This document shows positions 14,009 through 19,649 of a stretch of DNA of 19,649 nt, piece after piece; the first letter of the stretch is position 1; every line of letters starts with the position of its first letter. The DNA is from JBBQKP01 sp038326995. Its GTDB lineage: Bacteria > Planctomycetota > Phycisphaerae > Tepidisphaerales > Tepidisphaeraceae. The stretch spans positions 1 through 19,649 of the forward strand of contig JBBQKP010000047.1 in the NCBI GenBank assembly GCA_038326995.1, in the 5' to 3' direction. The position numbers and the translations under genes are program-made. Under the pieces are notes generated by a model, which searched no databases, was not told the DNA's origin, and saw only the letters and a program-made list of their open reading frames with translations.

Positions 14009-14758
14009 CTATACGATTTTTCCGTCTTCCATTCTGATGCGTGTCTTGGCGCGATCCGCGAGCACTAGATCGTGTGTGACCATGAGTATGGTCTGCCCGT
14101 TGGCGGCGAGTTCGTCGAAGACGGTCGCGACGACCGCGGCGTTCTTGCTGTCGAGGTTGCCCGTCGGTTCGTCGGCCAGGATGACTGCAGGCTCGTTGGC
14201 GAGCGCGCGGGCGATGGCGACGCGTTGCTGCTCGCCGCCCGATAGTTTGTTCGTTCGCCGCTTTACCTTTTCCTTGAGTCCGAACCGGCCAAGCAATTGT
14301 GCGGCACGCTCGAGCGCATCATCGCGTGAAAGCTTGCCGAGCCTGAACATCGGCAAGGCGACATTCTCCTGCGCGGTAAATTCCTTGAGCAGATAATGAA
14401 ACTGGAAAACGAACCCGATCTTGGCGTTGCGAACGAGTGCGAGTTCCGCGTCGCCGAGGTCGAGCGTGTTTTGTCCGTCGATTAACACGGCCGGAGGTGG
14501 GTCGATGAGTTGATCTGTCATGTCGCGCAGGCTCGGACGATCCAGGCCGCCCATTAGGTAGAGCAGTGTGGACTTTCCGGAACCCGATGCGCCGGTGATC
14601 GAGACGTATTGCCCGTGGATTATGGACAGATCCACGCCGCGAAGAATGTGGGTTTGCAAGTCGCCTTCGCCCAGAAATCGGTGGACGTTGCGGGCCAGGA
14701 GAAGGGGTTGAGGCTTGTCGTTCACGAGTGAGAAATGAGCGGCACGGAGAGTTTCCAA
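14009..14758 (-). CDS. LolD/MacB-type ABC transporter ATP-binding protein
   Basis: This cytoplasmic ATPase drives a membrane transporter. All motifs are intact: Walker A GASGSGKST (56-64), Q-loop in FVFQFHYLL (Gln119), signature LSGGEQQR (172-179), Walker B VILADEPTG (192-200) and switch His229 in VTHD. The FVFQFHYLL and LPMFRLGK segments are typical of the LolD/FtsE/MacB subfamily, which works with lipoprotein-release or efflux permeases. Between Walker A and the Q-loop there is an insert of roughly a dozen residues (about 76-89). No FtsX-like permease gene adjoins it, so the partner is elsewhere. The start is TTG at 14758, two codons-worth past the TauE gene stop. A GTG at 14725 would also fit. 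Neither has a ribosome site. Confidence 0.9.
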   Translation of the reverse strand: METLRAAHFSLVNDKPQPLLLARNVHRFLGEGDLQTHILRGVDLSIIHGQYVSITGASGSGKSTLLYLMGGLDRPSLRDMTDQLIDPPPAVLIDGQNTLDLGDAELALVRNAKIGFVFQFHYLLKEFTAQENVALPMFRLGKLSRDDALERAAQLLGRFGLKEKVKRRTNKLSGGEQQRVAIARALANEPAVILADEPTGNLDSKNAAVVATVFDELAANGQTILMVTHDLVLADRAKTRIRMEDGKIV

Positions 14759-14770
14759 GGACGCATGAGT

Positions 14771-15574
14771 CTAGTCCTGAATTCTGTGAAGCACGCCAGT
14801 TGTGCCGTCGATCACGAGATAAATTCCCAGCAGGAAAGTCGTCCACAGGACGATTCGCGTGAAGAGTTTGTCGGACAGGCGTTTGTTCATCCAGCGCCCG
14901 AACACCGCGCCGCTGAGCACGAGCGGCGGACCGTAAACCGCGAATCGCCACTCGACGTTTTCGAATAGGCCCGCCTGGAAATAGACTGGCACCTTGGCCC
15001 AGTTTGCAATGAAAAAGAAGAACGCGCACGTGCCGACGAATAGTCGGCGGTCGAGGTTGAGGGGCAAAAGATACATCGCGACGATCGGCCCGGCGGCGTG
15101 GGCGAGCGTGCTGCTGATGCCCGCGAAGAGGCCCGTGGAAATGGAGCGGGCGGGCTCGGGCAAGAGCTTGACCTGTACGCCGCGCCGCACTCTCCACCAC
15201 GAGAGAGCGACGAGCAACATGGACTCGACGCCGATCTCAAGACGAATAAGCGATGCGACGAGTTTGGGGTCGGATTGAGTCTTGAGAATGTAGAGCAGAA
15301 CGCCGCCGAGGATGATGCCAAGCGCGGCGGGGAGAAGGAGCCTGCGAATGTGGCTCCAACTGACTTCATTGCGATATTGAACGACGCTGATGATGTCGCC
15401 GACCATGAGCAAAGGGAGCAATAGGCCCAGCACTGCTTCGGGCGAATAACCCATGGGAGCCAGGCCGATAGCGCAAAGCGGAACGACGATGAGCCCGAGC
15501 CCGCCGCCGAAGCCGCTTTTGGCGATGCCGATAAGAGCGATGGCACCGAGCACGATCAACCAGGAAAAAAGCAT
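14771..15574 (-). CDS. TauE/SafE family permease
   Basis: This is a polytopic inner-membrane protein of the TauE/SafE (DUF81) family, whose members are thought to export sulfonates, sulfite or related organic anions. The product of about 267 residues begins with the family's first helix and glycine-rich motif (GIAKSGFGGGLGLIVVPL). It has repeated hydrophobic segments and a central AGISSTLAHAAGPIVAMYLLPL, the second half of the internal duplication. I place the start at the ATG at 15574. An in-frame TTG two codons earlier (15580) is possible, and neither has a Shine-Dalgarno sequence. The ABC ATPase gene follows after 12 bases and the glycosyltransferase gene precedes it by about 39. The substrate is unknown, and no sulfur-metabolism gene is nearby. 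Confidence 0.88.
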   Translation of the reverse strand: MLFSWLIVLGAIALIGIAKSGFGGGLGLIVVPLCAIGLAPMGYSPEAVLGLLLPLLMVGDIISVVQYRNEVSWSHIRRLLLPAALGIILGGVLLYILKTQSDPKLVASLIRLEIGVESMLLVALSWWRVRRGVQVKLLPEPARSISTGLFAGISSTLAHAAGPIVAMYLLPLNLDRRLFVGTCAFFFFIANWAKVPVYFQAGLFENVEWRFAVYGPPLVLSGAVFGRWMNKRLSDKLFTRIVLWTTFLLGIYLVIDGTTGVLHRIQD

Positions 15575-15613
15575 GGGCAATTGCAGTGAATGAAGCGGGA
15601 AGGTGTCAGGCGT

Positions 15614-17272
15614 TTATCGTCGACGAACCAATATGGCCTTGTTACCGGGCATGTCGAACTGTTTGATTTCTGTTGCGCTATCGGACTTGTTCCATTTCGC
15701 GAATTCCGTTTCGTTCAGCAGCGCAAATTCGCCGATGGGCACATCGTCGGGTTTGATTTCCCAGACGCGCGGCGCGGAAGTGCGGTGTGCGATATTGAGG
15801 AAAAATTCAGGCTTGGCGAAGACGAGCATGCCGGCGTGAACACGCTCGCCCGGAAAAGTTGCGTCCATGAACGAAGCGAATTGCATGCCCGAATCGACCG
15901 CAGATTGGCGAGTCTGGTTGCGTGTGAATTGAGGAATCGATGCGATAGCGCTTGCGAAAAGCAGGCCGGCGAAAATGAGTAAGACGGGCGCGGCCGCGCT
16001 AGTGCGAACGATGCCGACGATGACCAGAACGCCCAGCACGCCCGCGATGATGAAGGGTGTGGGCGAGGACTTGCCGGCGATACCGACGGCGAGCGCGAAG
16101 GCGGAAAGCAGCCCCGCGAAGACGCACGCGAGCGTGAGAATCGCTTTCTTTACCTTTGCGTCGGTGCTCTGTTGATATAACACGACGCACGCGCCGCACA
16201 GCACGCCGATAAGGGGCAAGGAAACGTACACGTAGCGTGGATTACCGATGCCAACCAATGCGGGCAACAGGAGTGCAATGAGCAGGGCGATCAAAGTCGT
16301 GCGGATTTGATCGACGGGTGTCGAACGCGTGCTCGATCCGTCGAAGCCCGGCAGCAATCGGAGCAGTTTCGGCTGCGGTACGACGAAGAGCGCGAGTGAA
16401 GCGGGAAGTGCGTAGATAAGAACCGTCGGCGGGAGAAGCAGCGCGCCGAGCCATTTGGAAAGCGAATCGGGTCGAAGCGTGCCGGCGGTTTCTTTCAGGC
16501 CGCTAAGGTCGGGAGGCTCACCGGTCTGTTTGAATCGAAGCCAGAGCAGCGTCGGCCAGATTGCGAAGAGAATAAATCCGGCGACCAACGAGATCGACAT
16601 TATTTTCCATCGAAAGGCCGAGCGATAGACGAACGCGCACGCAATGATCGCGCCGAGAACGACCGACAGGCCGGCGTGAAATTTGAGCAAGAGAGTGGCG
16701 GCGATGCAGAGCGACAAACCAAGACACAGAGCAAGACACACAGCGATTCTGCTAAAGCGTGTTTGCGACCTCGGCTGACCGATGTGGAGGATCAACAGCG
16801 CGGCCGACGATGCGAAGAGCGTGTTGAGCGCGTCGATGTCGCCCGAGCGCGATTGCGGCCAGAGTGCGACCATCGACAGCACGCAAAGCCCGGCGACGAT
16901 TCCGGGAAGCGTGCCGGAAAGCGGTCGCGACTGGGTATTAAGCCAAGCCATCGTAAACGCCGCGACAATCGTGGCCGTCAGTGCGATGGCGATGACCGAA
17001 GGAATGCGGTGTGCCCAGTTCTGATTCTCGGTGATGGCGGCAATCAGCGCGTGCGTCCAATAGATGAGCGGCGGCTTGCGAAGATAGACCGCGCCATAGA
17101 GTCGTGGCACGACGTATTCGCCGCGCTCGTACATCTGCACGCCCGTGATGACGCGATGTGCTTCGGTGCCCGAGAGCGGCGGTTTGAAAATCGCTGGAAG
17201 GTGAAGCGCGATGCCGAGCAGGAAGATGAGAAACAGGACTAGGGCGCGTTGCACGACCCGAGTATCGCACAT
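15614..17272 (-). CDS. ArnT/PMT-like membrane glycosyltransferase
   Basis: This is a 552-residue inner-membrane protein of the GT39/GT83-like (ArnT, dolichol-mannosyltransferase type) superfamily. Members transfer sugars from polyprenyl-phosphate donors to lipids or proteins on the outer face of the membrane. After the first helix, the first periplasmic loop reads SGTEAHRVITGVQMYERGEYVVPRL, then YLRKPPLIYW. This matches the ArnT/PMT pattern, with Glu37 in place of the usual Asp-Glu catalytic pair. About ten further hydrophobic segments follow. The last 110 residues form a soluble, probably periplasmic domain (from about 440, with GERVHAGMLVFAKPEFF). Acceptor and donor are unknown. The ATG has no ribosome site. 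A 26-base tandem repeat separates it from the phosphatase gene upstream. Confidence 0.87.
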   Translation of the reverse strand: MCDTRVVQRALVLFLIFLLGIALHLPAIFKPPLSGTEAHRVITGVQMYERGEYVVPRLYGAVYLRKPPLIYWTHALIAAITENQNWAHRIPSVIAIALTATIVAAFTMAWLNTQSRPLSGTLPGIVAGLCVLSMVALWPQSRSGDIDALNTLFASSAALLILHIGQPRSQTRFSRIAVCLALCLGLSLCIAATLLLKFHAGLSVVLGAIIACAFVYRSAFRWKIMSISLVAGFILFAIWPTLLWLRFKQTGEPPDLSGLKETAGTLRPDSLSKWLGALLLPPTVLIYALPASLALFVVPQPKLLRLLPGFDGSSTRSTPVDQIRTTLIALLIALLLPALVGIGNPRYVYVSLPLIGVLCGACVVLYQQSTDAKVKKAILTLACVFAGLLSAFALAVGIAGKSSPTPFIIAGVLGVLVIVGIVRTSAAAPVLLIFAGLLFASAIASIPQFTRNQTRQSAVDSGMQFASFMDATFPGERVHAGMLVFAKPEFFLNIAHRTSAPRVWEIKPDDVPIGEFALLNETEFAKWNKSDSATEIKQFDMPGNKAILVRRR

Positions 17273-17281
17273 CAGAGCGTC

Positions 17282-17342
17282 GCGTAGAAACGCGCAGAAC
17301 GAAGTTTGCGTAGAAACGCGCAGAACGAAGTTTGCGTAGAAA
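17282..17342. repeat. 26-bp tandem repeat between phosphatase and glycosyltransferase genes
   Basis: Two identical 26-base units (17282-17307 and 17308-17333), each starting GCGTAGAAACGCG and ending GAACGAAGTTT, are followed by a nine-base partial third (17334-17342). The array ends on the base next to the phosphatase stop triplet (17343-17345). Each unit contains a small GCGT-AGAA-ACGC inverted repeat. Identity of the copies indicates a recent duplication. Confidence 0.9.
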
Positions 17343-18008
17343 TCAGTTCGCCTTGAACACGGGAAGAGTCGCGGGTAAACGCTCGATCACGCCGCGATCG
17401 ACCAGACCCTGTCCGATCGTCGCGATGTTGGTATTGAGATAAGCAAAGAGTGCGGGATTGTCGTCGGGCGAGTGGTATTCAAGGGCGTGGGCGACGGCGT
17501 CGTTTACGTCTTGGCCTTCGACGAGAATCTGATAGACCGCAACGACGCCGCTGGTGCGCTGAGCCCCGGCCGAGCAGTGGACGAGGACGGGTTTTCCGGC
17601 GCGTCGGGCCTTGGTGATGGATTCGATCGCGTCAATGTAACTCTGTACCGGCCCGGTGCCGTCGCCGTTGAGGAAGAACGTTTGCCTTGAGATGTTCAGG
17701 TCGGAGCACGTTTTGCGCTCTGCGATCTGGTCGGTTTTTTCTTTGTCGACGCCCAGGTTGACGACGTGAGCGATTTGGCGTTCGACAAGAACGTTTCGAA
17801 TGAATCGCGACTGAATCTGACCGGAGCGGTAGAGCTCGCCTTCGTCCACGACGCCAAAATTTTTCGGGCCGATACCGAGCAATACCGAGAGGCGAGAGCT
17901 GGAAGATTCCTGTTGAAAAGCACTGAAAGCGACCCCGGAGATCGACAGAACTCCAAAAGATAAAGAGAAGATGAACCACTTGTTCAACAAATAGTGTTTC
18001 TTTTTCAC
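17343..18008 (-). CDS. Exported or membrane-anchored dual-specificity phosphatase
   Basis: The 221-residue product has the cysteine-phosphatase loop HCSAGAQRTS (144-153): nucleophile Cys145 and Arg151 fit the C-X5-R signature, followed by Thr152. The earlier GELYRSGQIQ and IAHVVNLGVDKEKTD segments match the DSP/Siw14-like group, and an acidic stretch (DGTGP) could supply the general acid. The N-terminus is strongly basic (MKKKHYLLNK) with a hydrophobic run (WFIFSLSFGVLSISGVAFSAF, 11-31). The enzyme is thus probably exported or tethered outside the cytoplasm, which is unusual for this group. The substrate (protein, inositol phosphate or lipid phosphate) is unknown. The start is GTG without a ribosome site. 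The glycosyltransferase gene lies 70 bases downstream and purL 159 bases upstream. Confidence 0.87.
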   Translation of the reverse strand: MKKKHYLLNKWFIFSLSFGVLSISGVAFSAFQQESSSSRLSVLLGIGPKNFGVVDEGELYRSGQIQSRFIRNVLVERQIAHVVNLGVDKEKTDQIAERKTCSDLNISRQTFFLNGDGTGPVQSYIDAIESITKARRAGKPVLVHCSAGAQRTSGVVAVYQILVEGQDVNDAVAHALEYHSPDDNPALFAYLNTNIATIGQGLVDRGVIERLPATLPVFKAN

Positions 18009-18125
18009 TGGCGAATTGTGAGCGGATTTTGTTCGGACCGCATTAGCGTACCATGAGTTGTTCGAGAAACCTTTTTCATGTCGCTAGTGAATAAGGGGGC
18101 GACTTTGTCATAAACAGGGTCGCAG

Positions 18126-18164
18126 CGATTGCCTCGGGCGACTGCCTCGGGCGACTGCCTCGGG
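18126..18164. repeat. 13-bp tandem repeat behind purL
   Basis: Three head-to-tail units of 13 bases lie at 18126-18138, 18139-18151 and 18152-18164. The sequence is CGACTGCCTCGGG, and the first unit has one change (CGATTGCCTCGGG). The array lies three bases past the purL stop triplet (18168-18170) on the minus strand, in the gap before the phosphatase gene. Confidence 0.9.
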
Positions 18165-18167
18165 TCG

Positions 18168-19649
18168 TTACCAGTCGAGCGTGCTCGACCACGCGGCATG
18201 CAGTTTTGACACCGCGATTTTGTCGCCCTTGAACGCAAAATCGCCGTGGGATTGAACGGTGCCGAGTGAGACGGCATCGATACCGCTCGGCACGGAAGTG
18301 AGCGGACGGCTCGTTTCGATGACGTAGCCCGCGCGGTGCTCGAGGAAACAGTCCGTTATTATTGATATCGGAAGATTGGCGTCAATTTCGATACCTTTTC
18401 CCGAGGCGATGCACATCTCCGCCGCGGCCGTCAGATAGCCGCCGTCGGAGATGTCGTGGCAACTTAGAACCGTGCCGCTGGAGATGAGCGATTCCGCAAG
18501 CTGATGGACCGCCAGAGACTCTTGCAGACTCGGCGACTTTGATGCGGGCCTGATGACGATGACATGATTGCCTGCTTGTTTGAAATCCATTGTCACGCAT
18601 TTTCGCACGTCGTTGATGACGCCGATCGCGCTGATGAGCAGCGTCGGCAGAATGCGAATCACGCGGCCCGTGTCGGTGTCGGTGAACTGATTGTGAAGCG
18701 AATCCTTGCCGCTGATGAACGGAATCGAAAAGGCGAGCGACGCATCGCGACACGCCTCGCACGCGCGGACCAAAGTGCCCATCGACAGGGCATCATGTAC
18801 TCCCGGCCAGCAGAAGTTGTCGAGAATCGCCATGGTTCTTAGCGACGCGCCGACGCACACCGCATTGCGAATCGCTTCATCAATCGATGCCTGCGCCATT
18901 TCGTAAGAGTCTAAAATGTGCGGCACCATTCCGCCGGAAAGCACGACGCCCTTGAAGCTTGTTGGCTTGGGCCGAAGCACGGTAGCGTCGCCCGGCCCTT
19001 CTCCGACGCCGACGAGCGGCTTGATGACCGTCCCGCCGCGCACTTCATGGTCGTATTGCCGAATGATGGCGTGCTTGCTGGCGACGTTGGGGTGCGAGAG
19101 AACGCGAATCAGTTGCTGCAGTGTTGACTCGTCCGGCGAATGCGAAATGGTCGCAACGACGCTTTCAGAGGCAGGAATCGACTTGGTCACGATGGCCTGT
19201 CTTGTCGGCATGGGAATGCCGTCGTGAAGGAACGCCATCGACATGCGAGCGACTTCGTTGCCCGCGTATCGCAGGACAAGCTCGTGCGCGGGCGTGCCGA
19301 ACACGCCGATGACCGTCGCCTCGACGTCTTCGCTTTTCGAGAGGTTCAGCAGCGCTTCGACGTGCTCCTGCGGCACACTCAGCACCATGCGTTCCTGTGC
19401 TTCGCTAATCCAGATTTCGTCATAGCGAAGCCCGGCGTATTTAAGTGGAACGAGGTCGAGGTCGATCTGCGCGCCCAGCTCCGCGCCCATCTCGCCGACG
19501 GCGCTGGAAAGCCCACCCGCGCCGCAATCGGTCAACGCGGAAAAGAGCCCCAGATCGCGTGCTTGAAGGAGCACGTCCATCATGCGTTTTTGTGTGATGG
19601 CGTTGCCGATCTGTACGGCGTGGCTGAACTCGTCGGCGTGGCCGCTGGT
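18168..19649 (-). CDS. purL: Phosphoribosylformylglycinamidine synthase subunit PurL (partial)
   Basis: PurL is the ATP-dependent synthetase subunit that converts FGAR to FGAM in de novo purine synthesis, fed with ammonia by PurQ (with PurS). The window holds the C-terminal 493 residues. The frame is open to the right edge, where the product reads SGHADEFSHAVQIGNAITQKRM, so the N-terminal part lies outside. Recognisable motifs are DCGAGGLSSAVGEMG, EIWISEAQERMVLSV, HEVRGGTVIKPLVG, PFISGKDSLHNQ and the C-terminal SCHDISDGGYLTAAAEM. The C-terminus ends just after this AIRS-like domain (AWSSTLDW). There is no glutaminase domain, so this is the small bacterial PurL of a PurLQS complex, not the large fused enzyme. 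No other pur gene is visible in the window. Confidence 0.97.
   Translation of the reverse strand, partial: TSGHADEFSHAVQIGNAITQKRMMDVLLQARDLGLFSALTDCGAGGLSSAVGEMGAELGAQIDLDLVPLKYAGLRYDEIWISEAQERMVLSVPQEHVEALLNLSKSEDVEATVIGVFGTPAHELVLRYAGNEVARMSMAFLHDGIPMPTRQAIVTKSIPASESVVATISHSPDESTLQQLIRVLSHPNVASKHAIIRQYDHEVRGGTVIKPLVGVGEGPGDATVLRPKPTSFKGVVLSGGMVPHILDSYEMAQASIDEAIRNAVCVGASLRTMAILDNFCWPGVHDALSMGTLVRACEACRDASLAFSIPFISGKDSLHNQFTDTDTGRVIRILPTLLISAIGVINDVRKCVTMDFKQAGNHVIVIRPASKSPSLQESLAVHQLAESLISSGTVLSCHDISDGGYLTAAAEMCIASGKGIEIDANLPISIITDCFLEHRAGYVIETSRPLTSVPSGIDAVSLGTVQSHGDFAFKGDKIAVSKLHAAWSSTLDW

Noticed and set aside
16676..17242. Plus-strand ORF of 188 codons inside the glycosyltransferase gene
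   Set aside because: It is extremely Arg/Asp/Glu-rich and antisense to hydrophobic membrane helices, a typical shadow of a membrane-protein gene.

Overview
The window reads as a moderately high-GC bacterial chromosome segment. It most resembles a Planctomycetota genome, perhaps of a Phycisphaerae-like lineage, but this is an inference. The grounds are a GntR winged helix fused to a LacI-like sensor, a long (about 700-residue) RseP with extra PDZ-like segments, several GTG and TTG starts, weak or absent Shine-Dalgarno sequences in front of many genes, and housekeeping genes outside their usual operons. Most genes lie on the minus strand. No rRNA, tRNA, CRISPR array, insertion sequence or phage gene was seen.

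Left part (1-5235): nusA (minus) meets the 3' end of a possible plus-strand ORF that enters from the left edge. Upstream of nusA are a clear minus-strand terminator hairpin and a gene for a GntR/LacI-type regulator. That regulator is divergent from ogt (O6-alkylguanine-DNA alkyltransferase) across a 304-bp intergenic region holding an imperfect 22-bp palindrome. ogt converges on a transaldolase gene.

Middle part (5236-13132): rnd (RNase D) overlaps the end of rseP (site-2 protease), so the two are probably translationally coupled. A divergent gene encodes an exported protein of unknown function. Next comes a minus-strand series: a RidA-family protein, a short ArgA-type N-acetylglutamate synthase, a membrane-anchored unknown protein and a PIN-like protein. 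A pair of palindromes sits between ridA and the acetyltransferase gene. A plus-strand gene for another exported unknown protein follows, ending at a hairpin shared with its convergent neighbour.

Right part (13148-19649): all minus strand. In transcription order these are purL (cut by the right edge), an exported dual-specificity phosphatase, an ArnT/PMT-like membrane glycosyltransferase, a TauE/SafE permease, a LolD-like ABC ATPase without its permease, and a TIM-barrel sugar isomerase-like protein. The last three are closely spaced and may share a transcript.

No defence system, secondary-metabolite cluster or clearly new multi-gene system was found. The most unusual structural pattern is short tandem duplications lying directly against the stop codons of three minus-strand genes. 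Other points of note are the paired palindromes near 11.77 kb, the putative autoregulatory operator, the exported phosphatase next to a membrane glycosyltransferase, and the antisense overlap at the end of nusA.
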